Positions 52,307 through 60,717 of a DNA stretch of 64,000 bases are shown one piece after another. This DNA is from Candidatus Binatia bacterium. Lineage in GTDB: Bacteria > Desulfobacterota > Binatia > UBA12015. The stretch spans positions 318,149 to 382,148 of the forward strand of contig DATCMB010000006.1 of NCBI GenBank assembly GCA_036563615.1, in the 5' to 3' direction. Numbering within the stretch: the first letter of the stretch is position 1; each line of letters starts with the position of its first letter. The notes beneath the pieces are model-generated. The model searched no databases and was not told where the DNA came from. It worked only from the letters and a program-made list of their open reading frames with translations. The position numbers were made by a program, and so were the translations under genes.

Positions 52307-54678
52307 GGGTACGCCACCTCCGCAAACGCCGGGACGGCCGTGCCGACCGCCGCCTCGAGACACGCGGCGACCTGCGTCGCGTCGCCGGCGCTACCGCATC
52401 CCGCGAGCCCGCTGAAGTCCTTGCACGACGCGACCCGGCTCGCCGCACGCGACTTCGCCGCCGCGACGCCGCTCGCGTTCGTGCAGTCGGTCGGCGTGCC
52501 CTTGGCCGTCGCGGTGCGCTCGCAGCGGGTCACCGCCTGGCTCCAGCCGTCGGCGAGCACGCTCGCCGCGCGGTCGAGCGACTTCTGACACGCGAGCGCC
52601 GTGCTCGGCAGCGGCGTCGGCAGGAACGGCGGCTTCGTGCCGTAGGCGGCGCCGAGCGCCTCGCGCCCGAGCGCTTCCGCCGTGCACAGCGCGCAGCTCG
52701 CGACGTCGGCCATGTCGAACAGCACGATCGACGAGCACGGCACCGGGCACACCGAGCCGTGGCCGAGCGTCTCGGGCGTCAAGTTCTTCGCGGAGCACAT
52801 CGAGTCGCGCGGTCCGCCGACGCGGTCGAGCAGCTTGGCGGCCGCCTTCGCGATGCGCTGGTCGCGCGTCGTCGCGTCGCACGACAGCCCGCGCGCGCGC
52901 CGCTCGAAGCAGCGCGACCACTCCTTGTAGAAGGTCTTCCGATAGGCCGCCTGCAGCCGCTCGAGGTTCTGCCGGCAGCGCAGCACGACGCGGTCGTCCG
53001 CCTCGACGAAGGCGCGCGCCATCTCGACGGGCTCGGCGCGTCCGTGCTCGTTCCACAGATCGAAGAGGATGTTGCCCGCGGCGGTCGTCGTGTTCTCGTC
53101 GCGCAGGAACTCGACGTACTCGCGCGTCGTCGTCTGGTAGTAGAGCGTCACCTCGGCGCGCACCGCGTTCGGGCCGACGGGATAGACGATGTCGTCCCAG
53201 TACTGGCCGTCGGCGTAGGTCGCGCCCACCGGCTCGCCGTCGAAGGCGGCGAAGGCCGCGTTGGTGAAGCCGCGCGGCGGGATGCGGTTGTCCTTCAGGC
53301 GCACGTTGTTGAGCGACAGGTGGAAGCTGCGCCCGGCGGGCTTGCCGACCAGCGCCGCGACCTCCGGGCTGATGCCCTGCTCGGCCTCCCAGACGTGCAG
53401 GTACGGATCGTAGTCGGGATCGCCGGGCTCGGCGCCGTGGCCGACGAGCCGGGCCTCGGAGAACAGGTAGCGGCCGGACTCGAAGACCACGTTGCGCCGC
53501 GCATCGAGGGCGCGCACGTGCAGCCACATGCGCCGACCCTCGGGATAGCCCGTCGGCAGCTTGTGGCCGGTCTCGTTGATGACGCGCACGACGAGGTTGC
53601 CGTTCTCGATGTCCGCCTCGAGCGTCGCCGCCTTGCGCAGCATCGCGATCGAGTGCTCGATGCCCTCGGCGAGCGCCGTCGGATCGACCTCGGGGCCGAA
53701 CGCCGGATGGAACGGCAGCACGCGCGGGATGAAGGTGTTGGCGCCGGCGAAGGTGTGCAGCGGCACGTCGTCGCGCGTCAAGCCAAGAGCCGCGTCCTTG
53801 CCGCTCACGTCGGGCATGTGGCAGTCCTGGCAGGTCGAGACGACCGGCTTGTTGCCGCCGAACTGCGGCGCCCACACGCCGAGCATCGCGTACTCGCTCG
53901 CCGCCCACTCGTCGTAGGTCGACTGCTCGGGGAAGCCCTTGGTCGGGTCGGCGGGCGTGTCGTGGGTGTTGAGCTCGTACTCGCCGGTCACGTCGTTGCG
54001 CGTGAACAGCGGGTTGCGCAGGTTGTGGCAGGTCCCGCACATCTCCGAGCTCGAGTGGAACGGCGACACCAGCGTCGAGCGCGTCGGCGCGTGCGGGTCG
54101 CTGCCGAGGTCGGCGAGGAGATCGAACGGTCCGCGTAGACGATCCTCCGGATCGACCACCATCATCGCGCCGCCGAAGCCCGGCACCGGCGCCTCGAGCC
54201 CGGCGAGGATCGCCGCGTCCTCGGCGGGATTCTCCGGGTCGGCGATCGGATCGACGAGACGGTGGCAGACGCCGCACTGCACGCCCTCGCGGTCGGCGGC
54301 GGTCATGCCCGTGCCGTCCTCGGGTGCGGAGCGTCCCTCGAGCCAGCCCTTCGGCAGGTGGCAGCGCAGGCACGTCTCGCCCGAGTGCGGGGCGTCCTGG
54401 TTCGACACCGCGAGCGCGGCCCACATCAGCGGGTCGCGTCCCGAATGCGCCATCATCGAGCCGCGCCAGGCGCGCAGCGGCTCGACCTGGGGCTGGCCGT
54501 AGCCCGAGTGGCACGGCGCGCAGACGTCGGGCGTCGCGATCGGCTGCGACAGCGACAGCGGCTGCGTGCCGGGGAGGCGGAAGTCCTCCCGCGTCGACGG
54601 GAGCGGGGTCGCCCCCGCCGCGACCGCCAGAGCGGCGGCCGCGGCGAGGGCCGGAAGAACCAGGACGTGTCTACGCAT
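52303..54678 (-). CDS. Exported pentaheme cytochrome c with Cys-rich C-terminus
   Basis: 791 residues with a signal peptide ([20 protein letters not shown]). Five CxxCH haem sites are visible: CAPCH, CLRCH, CGVCH, CGTCH and CQDCH, spread over the first 300 residues with other possible His ligands. A beta-rich region follows (ETGHKLPTGYPEGRRMWLHV, a segment common in multiheme cytochromes). The last 240 residues are the Cys-rich helical domain (CDATTRDQRIAKAAAKLLD, DVASCALCTAEAL). Likely role: periplasmic or extracellular electron transfer. It is the middle gene of a three-gene operon, 27 bases after the beta-helix gene and overlapping the next gene by 4 bases. Confidence 0.88.
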   Translation of the reverse strand: MRRHVLVLPALAAAAALAVAAGATPLPSTREDFRLPGTQPLSLSQPIATPDVCAPCHSGYGQPQVEPLRAWRGSMMAHSGRDPLMWAALAVSNQDAPHSGETCLRCHLPKGWLEGRSAPEDGTGMTAADREGVQCGVCHRLVDPIADPENPAEDAAILAGLEAPVPGFGGAMMVVDPEDRLRGPFDLLADLGSDPHAPTRSTLVSPFHSSSEMCGTCHNLRNPLFTRNDVTGEYELNTHDTPADPTKGFPEQSTYDEWAASEYAMLGVWAPQFGGNKPVVSTCQDCHMPDVSGKDAALGLTRDDVPLHTFAGANTFIPRVLPFHPAFGPEVDPTALAEGIEHSIAMLRKAATLEADIENGNLVVRVINETGHKLPTGYPEGRRMWLHVRALDARRNVVFESGRYLFSEARLVGHGAEPGDPDYDPYLHVWEAEQGISPEVAALVGKPAGRSFHLSLNNVRLKDNRIPPRGFTNAAFAAFDGEPVGATYADGQYWDDIVYPVGPNAVRAEVTLYYQTTTREYVEFLRDENTTTAAGNILFDLWNEHGRAEPVEMARAFVEADDRVVLRCRQNLERLQAAYRKTFYKEWSRCFERRARGLSCDATTRDQRIAKAAAKLLDRVGGPRDSMCSAKNLTPETLGHGSVCPVPCSSIVLFDMADVASCALCTAEALGREALGAAYGTKPPFLPTPLPSTALACQKSLDRAASVLADGWSQAVTRCERTATAKGTPTDCTNASGVAAAKSRAASRVASCKDFSGLAGCGSAGDATQVAACLEAAVGTAVPAFAEVAYP

Positions 54679-54705
54679 GGTGATGACGTCGGTGGTGTGG
54701 CCGCG

Positions 54706-56574
54706 TTAGGGCACCGGCGGCGCCGGACACGACGGGAACGCCGGCGGCGGCAGCGTGCACGTCGGCAGCAGCGTGAACAGGAACTCGTTCTCGAAGATGT
54801 TGCCGCTCTGGCAGTTGCTCCCCGGCGCGCCGGCGAACAGCGACAGGGCGTCGGTGCCGAGCGCGAAGTCGGGGTCGCTGCCGTTGCCGAGCAGGATGTT
54901 GTTGAAGATGTAGTTCTGCTCCGGCAGCGAGTCGGCGCTGAACGGCGGTCCGAACTCGGCCGTCTGCTGGTCGACGAACGCGAGACCGAACGTCCGGTTG
55001 TTGCGCGAGATGTTGTGGTGGATCGGCGTGGTGTCGTTCGAGATCACCAGCATGCCGGTGCCCGCCGGAACGTTCGAGACGGTGCCCGAGCCGAAGTTCG
55101 GCGTGTTGTTCGCCTCGAACAGGTTGTGGTGCACCTCGTGGCACTGCGAGAGCTGCACCGGCAGCGAGCCGTCCTTGAACACCAGCAGGCCCGCGGTGTT
55201 GTTGGTCGCGTAGTTGCCGTAGACCTGCGCGTTGCCGCAGTTCTCGACCTCGATGCCGGCGACGCTGTCGCGCACGTCGTTGAAGCGCACGATGATGCCG
55301 CTCGACTGCCCGACGTAGAGCGGGGCGTCGTCGACGCGCGTCACCTTGCAGAGCTCGATCACGACGTTGTTGCTGGTGATCGGGAAGATCGCGTACGCCG
55401 ACTGCAGGTTGCCGTCGCCGATGATGTCGCGGAAGGTGACGCCGTTCGCGAGCGAGACGCGGATGCCGTCGTTTGCTTGACCGAAGGTCTCGAGGCTCTG
55501 GAAGAGCAGGTCGTCGACGCCGTTGGCGCGGATGGCGCGTCCCGCGACCTCGGGGCTCGGCGGGACGATCCGGGGACGATCGTTGGTCGCGCCGCCGCAG
55601 CCGACGAGCTTGAGACCGTGCGTCTGGATCAGCACCTCCTCGGCGTAGGTCCCCGAGGCGATCAGCAGCTTGTCGCCGGGCGAGGCCGCGTCGACCGCCG
55701 CCTGGATCGCGCCCGTGCCGTGCGCAACGAACTTGCCGGTCTCGGAGTACTGCTGCTCGAGCGCGTCGACCGCGCCGCCGAAGCCGTTGCACACGACGCA
55801 GTTCTGCAGATCCGCGACGCTCTTCGCGCCCGGGCACGCGAACAGCGTCTCGAGCTGACCGAGCGACGCGACCGGGCCGCACTTCTTCGCGATCTTGCCC
55901 TCGATCTGCGCGAACAGCTTGGTCATCTTGGCCGCGGTCTTGGTGTCCGTCGGCGGGACGTAGTTGCCGCCCGAGAAGCTGCCGACGCACACCGGCGCGA
56001 GGTCACCGCCGGCGCCCTTCTTCATCTGCGTCTTGATGCAGTTGCTCGCGTGCTTGAGCGCGAGGTCCGCGACCTGCCATGCGGTCTTGTTGAGCTCCTT
56101 GATGCAGTTCGCGCGCTCCTTGCCCGTGCCGGGCCACGGCTCGGTCGTCGCGCCGTTCGCGTTGGCGACGATCCACTCGCCGATCACGTTGTGCTGCGAG
56201 AGCATGCAGCTCGCGATCGGCGCCGGGTCGGTGAGGGTCGCGTACGACGACGTGAGGCCGGCCTGCGCGGCGTCGTCGCCACATGCCTTGGCGATCTTCG
56301 CCGTCGCCTGCGCGGCCGCCTTTTCGATCTTCTCGACGTCCTTCGCGGTCGGACAGCTGCCGGTCGGCACCTTCTTGTTCACGCGGCAGGCCGACAGCGT
56401 CTTGAGCTTGGCGCGCAGGAACTTGGCGCCCTCGGAGGCGATCGTCTCCTGACACTTGCGCGCGGTGGGCGCGACGGAGGTGATCGGAGCCGGCGTGCGA
56501 TCCGTGCACACCGCCGCCAGCGCGGCAGTCGGGAACACGAGTGCCACGCAGACGGGCACGAGCAGTCTTTGCAT
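54706..56574 (-). CDS. Exported right-handed beta-helix protein with N-terminal Cys-rich domain
   Basis: 622 residues from ATG 56574 with AGGAGA upstream. Signal peptide [20 protein letters not shown]. Residues about 20-290 are the Cys-rich helical domain ([36 protein letters not shown]). Residues about 290-600 are parallel beta-helix repeats of the NosD/PbH1 type ([49 protein letters not shown]-like turns). Beta-helices often bind or cleave polysaccharides, but I cannot assign catalytic residues. It is the first gene of the Cys-rich operon and has a clear promoter and a leader hairpin. Confidence 0.85.
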   Translation of the reverse strand: MQRLLVPVCVALVFPTAALAAVCTDRTPAPITSVAPTARKCQETIASEGAKFLRAKLKTLSACRVNKKVPTGSCPTAKDVEKIEKAAAQATAKIAKACGDDAAQAGLTSSYATLTDPAPIASCMLSQHNVIGEWIVANANGATTEPWPGTGKERANCIKELNKTAWQVADLALKHASNCIKTQMKKGAGGDLAPVCVGSFSGGNYVPPTDTKTAAKMTKLFAQIEGKIAKKCGPVASLGQLETLFACPGAKSVADLQNCVVCNGFGGAVDALEQQYSETGKFVAHGTGAIQAAVDAASPGDKLLIASGTYAEEVLIQTHGLKLVGCGGATNDRPRIVPPSPEVAGRAIRANGVDDLLFQSLETFGQANDGIRVSLANGVTFRDIIGDGNLQSAYAIFPITSNNVVIELCKVTRVDDAPLYVGQSSGIIVRFNDVRDSVAGIEVENCGNAQVYGNYATNNTAGLLVFKDGSLPVQLSQCHEVHHNLFEANNTPNFGSGTVSNVPAGTGMLVISNDTTPIHHNISRNNRTFGLAFVDQQTAEFGPPFSADSLPEQNYIFNNILLGNGSDPDFALGTDALSLFAGAPGSNCQSGNIFENEFLFTLLPTCTLPPPAFPSCPAPPVP

Positions 56575-56611
56575 GGAGGTCTCCTGTGGTCGGTCGCGAG
56601 TCGTCTGGTTT

Positions 56612-56632
56612 GCTTTCCGCTGCGGGGAAAGC
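56612..56632 (-). promoter_or_regulatory. Leader hairpin of the Cys-rich operon
   Basis: GCTTTCC (56612-56618) and GGAAAGC (56626-56632) pair around a 7-base loop, between the predicted start of transcription (about 56640) and ATG 56574. Confidence 0.4.
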
Positions 56633-56645
56633 GCGGGCGCGCGAC

Positions 56646-56690
56646 GTTTAGTCGGGCCGTTCAGGAGCTGTCAACGCGCGAATCGCGCGT
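56646..56690 (-). promoter_or_regulatory. Promoter and palindrome of the Cys-rich operon
   Basis: On the minus strand, TTGACA (56674-56669), a 17-base spacer and CTAAAC (56651-56646), the best promoter match in the window. A perfect palindrome, ACGCGCGA / TCGCGCGT (56674-56681 and 56683-56690), touches the -35 box and may bind a regulator. Confidence 0.6.
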
Positions 56691-56726
56691 TGCTTCGCAG
56701 GGTGAGAGGCGTGCCGCGGCGCGGCG

Positions 56727-57182
56727 TCAGTGCTTCGCGTGCGCGCCGAAGCCGCGGATCATCGCGCGCAGCGCGGCGACCACCTCGGGCTTGTTCGCGA
56801 GGTCGGGGTTCGCCGGCATCAGGGCGCTCTTGCCGACGGCAGCTCCGCCGTCGACGATCGCGCGCTCGATCTGCGCGTCGGTGACCTGCTTCTGCCACGC
56901 CGGATCGGCGAAGTCCGCCGGCTTCACGGGCAGACCGGTCGCGGCGAGACCGTCGCCGGCGCCGTTGGCGCCGTGACACGTCACGCAGGTCGTCGCCCAC
57001 ACCTCGCGCGCCTGGGCCTGTACCGCCGTGGACGGCTGCGGCGCGCTCGCTGCCGACGTCGGCGCGTCGGCGAGCACGGGCGAAGCGAGCAGGACCGAGC
57101 TCAGAAGGCCGAGCGCCGCGACGGACGCCGGCCGAAGCACGCGCGACGCGAGCGCGCGGGACGTGGTGCGAGGCTGCGGCAT
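56727..57182 (-). CDS. Exported c-type cytochrome (monoheme)
   Basis: 151 residues from ATG 57182, with AAGGGAGCG upstream. A signal peptide (through VLADA, about residue 40) is followed by an Ala/Pro/Ser linker and a class I cytochrome c fold. The haem site is CVTCH (Cys66, Cys69, His70) and the sixth ligand is probably Met122 in KSALMPANP. GANGAGDGLAATGLPVKPAD matches cytochromes that accept electrons from periplasmic dehydrogenases. It diverges from mauB across 90 bases, so it is a good candidate electron acceptor for methylamine dehydrogenase, though none of this is proven. Confidence 0.87.
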   Translation of the reverse strand: MPQPRTTSRALASRVLRPASVAALGLLSSVLLASPVLADAPTSAASAPQPSTAVQAQAREVWATTCVTCHGANGAGDGLAATGLPVKPADFADPAWQKQVTDAQIERAIVDGGAAVGKSALMPANPDLANKPEVVAALRAMIRGFGAHAKH

Positions 57183-57234
57183 GGCGACGCTCCCTTTGCA
57201 GATCCGCGGCGCGTCGCCAAGGGTCGCGCGACGG

Positions 57235-57262
57235 TTCGCGCCGGACGCGACCTCTGCTATGA
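57235..57262 (+). promoter_or_regulatory. Possible promoter of the mau operon
   Basis: TTCGCG (57235-57240), a 16-base spacer and CTATGA (57257-57262) end 10 bases before the mauB ATG. The -35 match is weak; the -10 is like that of other genes here. Confidence 0.35.
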
Positions 57263-57272
57263 GCGGCGCGTG

Positions 57273-58526
57273 ATGCGCCGCCTGGCCGGTCTCCTGCTGA
57301 TCTTTTCGCTGGCGTTGCTGCCGGCGCTGCCGCTCGGTGCGTACGCGGAGGACGACGTCGCGGAGCCGGTCGGCAAGGTGTTGACGCTGCCGGCGAAGCC
57401 CGGTCCGCACTGGTTCTGGCTGAGCGACGTCATCCTGCACCGCACGGCGCTCTACGACGGCGACAGCGGCAAGATGCTCGGCACGATCAACGCGGGCACG
57501 CCCGGCGTCGGCTTCACGATCTGGCCGCTGTTCTCGCCCGACCACCGCGAGATCTACATCCCCGAGAGCTACTTCTCGCGCGGCGTGCGTGGCGACCGCA
57601 CCGACGTCGTGACCATCTACGACGGCCAGACGCTGATGCCGACCGCGGAGATCCCGATCCCGCCGAAGCGCGCCGAGTACTTCCCCGGCGTCGCGCCGAA
57701 CGCGATCTCCGACGACGGACGCTTCGTCGCGATCTTCAACGTGACGCCCGCGCAGTCGCTGAGCATCGTCGACGTGGCCGAGCGCCGCTTCACGACCGAG
57801 ATCCAGACGCCCGGCTGCAGCCTCGTCTACTCCGCGGGGCCGCGCCGCTTCTTCATGCTGTGCGCGGACGGCGCGGCGCTCGTCGTGACGCTCGACGACG
57901 CCGGTCAGCAGGTGAGCGCCGAGCGCACCGAGCCCTTCTTCGACGCCGAGCAGGATCCGGTGTTCGAGGCTGCCGGGCGGCACGGCGACGGCTATCTCTT
58001 CGCGTCGTTCGAGGGCTACGTCCATCCGGTCGACGTGTCCGGCGAGAAGCCGCGGTTCGGCGAGAAGTGGTCGCTGCTCAGCGACGCCGAGCGCAGCGCC
58101 GGCTGGCGGATCGGCGGCGGGCAGCCGGTCGCGCTGCACGCCGCGACCGGACGCCTCTACCTGCTGATGCACGAGGGGCCGAAGGACTCGCACAAGCAGC
58201 CGGGCACCGAGATCTGGGTCTACGACGTCGCGACCCGCAACCGCGTCGCCGAGATCCCGGTGAACAACCCGCTGTCGAACTTCCTGCGCGGTCAGATGCG
58301 CGTCGGCCGTGAGGGCTTCCGCGATCGTCTGCTCGTCTGGCTGCTCGACGCCGTGCTGCCGAACACCGGCGCGGAGGCGATCCTGGTGACGCAGGACGCG
58401 CAGCCGGTGCTGGTCGTGATGTCGATGCTGCCGCCCGCGCTGACGGTGCACGACGCGCAGACCGGCGCGATCCTGCACGAGATCGCCGAGCCCGGGATCG
58501 CGGGCAGCGTGCTCGTCGCGCCGTGA
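57273..58526 (+). CDS. mauB: Methylamine dehydrogenase heavy chain
   Basis: 417 residues with a signal peptide (MRRLAGLLLIFSLALLPALP to YAE). It is a seven-bladed beta-propeller subunit of the periplasmic TTQ enzyme that oxidises methylamine to formaldehyde and ammonia. Family features are HWFWLSDVILHRTALYDGDS near the start, NAISDDGRFVAIFNVTPAQS, VYDVATRNRVAEIPVN and LTVHDAQTGAILHEI at the end. Length matches MauB. Identity is supported mainly by the neighbours: mauE follows after 10 bases, then mauD and mauA. The usual upstream gene mauF is missing; a cytochrome gene diverges instead. Confidence 0.92.
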   Translation: MRRLAGLLLIFSLALLPALPLGAYAEDDVAEPVGKVLTLPAKPGPHWFWLSDVILHRTALYDGDSGKMLGTINAGTPGVGFTIWPLFSPDHREIYIPESYFSRGVRGDRTDVVTIYDGQTLMPTAEIPIPPKRAEYFPGVAPNAISDDGRFVAIFNVTPAQSLSIVDVAERRFTTEIQTPGCSLVYSAGPRRFFMLCADGAALVVTLDDAGQQVSAERTEPFFDAEQDPVFEAAGRHGDGYLFASFEGYVHPVDVSGEKPRFGEKWSLLSDAERSAGWRIGGGQPVALHAATGRLYLLMHEGPKDSHKQPGTEIWVYDVATRNRVAEIPVNNPLSNFLRGQMRVGREGFRDRLLVWLLDAVLPNTGAEAILVTQDAQPVLVVMSMLPPALTVHDAQTGAILHEIAEPGIAGSVLVAP

Positions 58527-58536
58527 GGCCGCGCTC

Positions 58537-59079
58537 GTGGATCCCGTCGTCGTCGTGATCCTGCGCGTCGCGCTGGCGCTGCTGCTCGCCGCCGCCGCGG
58601 TGCACAAGCTGCGCGACGTCGACGCCTTTTGCGCCTCGGTGACGGCGTACGAGCTGTTGCCGCACGCGGCGCTCGGCGTGTTCGCGCGCGTGGTGCCGAT
58701 CGCCGAGCTCGCCATCGCGGCGGCGCTCGTCGTGCCGGCGACGGCGCGTGCGGGAGCGCTCGCCGCGGCCGCGCTGCTTGCCCTCTACGCGCTCGCGATC
58801 GCGATCAACCTCGCGCGCGGGAGACGCGACCTCGACTGCGGCTGCTTCGGCGCGAGCGCGCGCCAGACGATCGGCCCGAGCCTCGTCGCACGCAACCTCG
58901 TCTTGATCGCGGCGGCGCTCGCGACGCTCGCGCCGGTCGACGCGCGGCCGCTCGCCTGGCTCGACTGGGTCACCGTGGCGCTCGCGGTCGCGACGCTCGC
59001 CGCGCTCTACGGCGCCGCGGACCGTCTTCTCGCGCAGGCGCCGGCGCTCGCGCGGCTGCGCGCGGAGTCGCGCGCATGA
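58537..59079 (+). CDS. mauE: Methylamine utilisation protein MauE (DoxX-like membrane protein)
   Basis: 180 residues, GTG start 10 bases after mauB. Four to five hydrophobic helices (VVVVILRVALALLLAAAAVH and similar) and the family motif DCGCFGAS, a redox-active Cys pair. MauE is needed with MauD for disulfide formation and stability of the Cys-rich light chain. The stop overlaps the mauD start by 4 bases (ATGA). Confidence 0.92.
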   Translation: MDPVVVVILRVALALLLAAAAVHKLRDVDAFCASVTAYELLPHAALGVFARVVPIAELAIAAALVVPATARAGALAAAALLALYALAIAINLARGRRDLDCGCFGASARQTIGPSLVARNLVLIAAALATLAPVDARPLAWLDWVTVALAVATLAALYGAADRLLAQAPALARLRAESRA

Positions 59080-59702
59080 GCGACGCGCTGCTGGTCTCGA
59101 ACCTCGTCCTGTGGGCGGTCGTGCTCGTGCTCGCCGTGATCGTGGTCGCGCTCGCGCGCCAGGTCGGCATCCTGCACGAGCGCATCGCGCCGGTGGGTGC
59201 GCTGACGATCGGCCGCGGTCCCGCGGTCGGGGAGCCCGCTCCGATCGTGCCCTCGACGACGCTCGACGGCGCGACGCTCGCGGTCGGCGCGCCGTCGGAC
59301 GACGGACGCAGCACGCTGCTCTTCTTCCTCTCGACGTCGTGCCCGATCTGCAAGACGGTGCTGCCGGTGCTGCGCGCGCTCGCGCACGCGGAGCGCGCGC
59401 GGGTGCGCGTCATCCTCGCGGGCGACGGCGACGCCGAAGAGCACCGGGCTCTCGTGCGCGAGCACGGGCTCGAGTCGCTGCCGTGCGTGCTGTCGCCGGT
59501 GCTCGGCGCGACCTGGCAGGTGCCGCGCGTCCCTTACGCAGTGCTCCTTGACGCAGCCGGAACGATTCGTTCGAAAGGGCTCGTGAACAACCGCGAGCAT
59601 CTCGAGAGCCTGCTCGAGGCGGAGCGGCTCGGCGTCGCGACGCTGCAGGACTACGTCGAGCGCGAGCAACGTCGCGCCGCGATGCACGGAGGTCACGCAT
59701 GA
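59076..59702 (+). CDS. mauD: Methylamine dehydrogenase accessory protein MauD (thioredoxin-like)
   Basis: 208 residues: an N-terminal membrane anchor (LLVSNLVLWAVVLVLAVIVV) and a periplasmic thioredoxin fold with Cys89-Pro-Ile-Cys92 in STSCPICKTVLPVL, plus cis-Pro segment VPRVPYAVLLD. It probably introduces or shuffles the disulfides of MauA. Start and stop overlap mauE and mauA by 4 bases each, so translation is tightly coupled. Confidence 0.94.
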   Translation: MSDALLVSNLVLWAVVLVLAVIVVALARQVGILHERIAPVGALTIGRGPAVGEPAPIVPSTTLDGATLAVGAPSDDGRSTLLFFLSTSCPICKTVLPVLRALAHAERARVRVILAGDGDAEEHRALVREHGLESLPCVLSPVLGATWQVPRVPYAVLLDAAGTIRSKGLVNNREHLESLLEAERLGVATLQDYVEREQRRAAMHGGHA

Positions 59703-60235
59703 GCCTGCGCACGCCCCGCACCGCGATCGATCGCGTCGCCGAGAAGCTCGCCCGCGGTCTCGCGCGCACGACGTCGCGCCGCAGCGCGCTCGCGCGTCTC
59801 GGCGCGTGGCTGGTGGGCACGGCCGGGCTGCCGCTGCTGCCGGTCGCGCGCGGCTACGCGGCGATTCCCGACGACTCGCTCATCGAGGGCGAGGCCGGCG
59901 ATCCGACGAGCTGCAACTACTGGCGGCACTGCGCGATCGACGGCTTCCTGTGCTCGTGCTGCGGCGGCACCGTGAACGCGTGCCCGCCGGGCACCGAGAT
60001 GTCGCCGATCACCTGGATCGGGACCTGCCGCAACCCAGCGGACGGCAAGGACTACGTCGTCTCCTACAACGACTGCTGCGGCTCGACGCTCTGCATGCGC
60101 TGCCAGTGCATGCGCACCGAGGGCGAGAAGCCGCCCTACGTGCTGTGGAAGAACAACAGCCTCCTGTGGTGCTTCGGAACCAAGAGCCGCGCCGTGCACT
60201 GCTCCGTGTCGGTGGTGATCGGCGTCGCCAAGTGA
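59699..60235 (+). CDS. mauA: Methylamine dehydrogenase light chain (TTQ subunit precursor)
   Basis: 178 residues. A long leader with twin arginine (TSRRSALARLGAWLVG) suggests Tat export, as for other MauA precursors. The mature part has the family core SCNYWRHCAIDGFLCSC, CPPGTEMSPITWIGTC and DCCG. The two tryptophans that become tryptophan tryptophylquinone are Trp106 and Trp157, 51 residues apart as in Paracoccus (57 and 108, from memory). I count 14 Cys in the mature region against the usual 12; the extra ones are Cys88 and Cys132. The start overlaps mauD by ATGA and the stop overlaps the next cytochrome gene by GTGA. Confidence 0.95.
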   Translation: MSLRTPRTAIDRVAEKLARGLARTTSRRSALARLGAWLVGTAGLPLLPVARGYAAIPDDSLIEGEAGDPTSCNYWRHCAIDGFLCSCCGGTVNACPPGTEMSPITWIGTCRNPADGKDYVVSYNDCCGSTLCMRCQCMRTEGEKPPYVLWKNNSLLWCFGTKSRAVHCSVSVVIGVAK

Positions 60236-60717
60236 CGCGCGCGGCGCTCGTCGCGCGCGCTCTCGCCGTGCTGCTGCTCGGCGCGTCGGTTCCGACGGCG
60301 GAGCCTGCGCGCGCCTACTCGCCGGAGGTCAACTACGCGCTGCATTGCCAGGGTTGTCATCTCGCCGACGGTCGCGAGACGCCCGGGCTCGTGCCGGCGC
60401 TCGACGGGACGCTCGGCCGCATGATGCGCGTGCGGTCCGGTCGCGACTACGTCATCCGCTTGCCGAACGTCACCGGCGCGCAGCTCGACGACGCGGAAAC
60501 CGCGGAGCTCGTCACCTGGGTCGTCCGTCGCTTCGGCGGCGACGAGGTGCCCGCGGACTTCGCGCCCTACACCGCGGAGGAGGTCGCCGCGGCCCGGCGC
60601 GCGCCGCTGATCGACGTCGAGGGCGCGCGGCGCGCGGTGCTCGCCGAGGTCGCGGAGGTCGTCGCGCGCGAGCGCACGGCGGCGGAGCTCGCGGCCGAGC
60701 GGACAGCGGCGCGATGA
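60232..60717 (+). CDS. Monoheme c-type cytochrome of the mau operon
   Basis: 161 residues from GTG 60232, overlapping the mauA stop by 4 bases. Signal peptide to ARA; one haem site, CQGCH (Cys39, Cys42, His43), right after YSPEVNYALHC. The C-terminal third is an Ala/Glu/Arg-rich helix (VLAEVAEVVARERTAAELAA). It has too few haems to be the diheme TTQ-maturase MauG. It occupies the place where amicyanin (mauC) sits in known clusters, so an electron-acceptor role for methylamine dehydrogenase is likely but inferred. Confidence 0.85.
   Translation: MTRAALVARALAVLLLGASVPTAEPARAYSPEVNYALHCQGCHLADGRETPGLVPALDGTLGRMMRVRSGRDYVIRLPNVTGAQLDDAETAELVTWVVRRFGGDEVPADFAPYTAEEVAAARRAPLIDVEGARRAVLAEVAEVVARERTAAELAAERTAAR

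Noticed and set aside
60232..60717. Calling the operon cytochrome MauG
   Set aside because: MauG needs two CxxCH sites and about 350 residues; this protein has one site and 161 residues.
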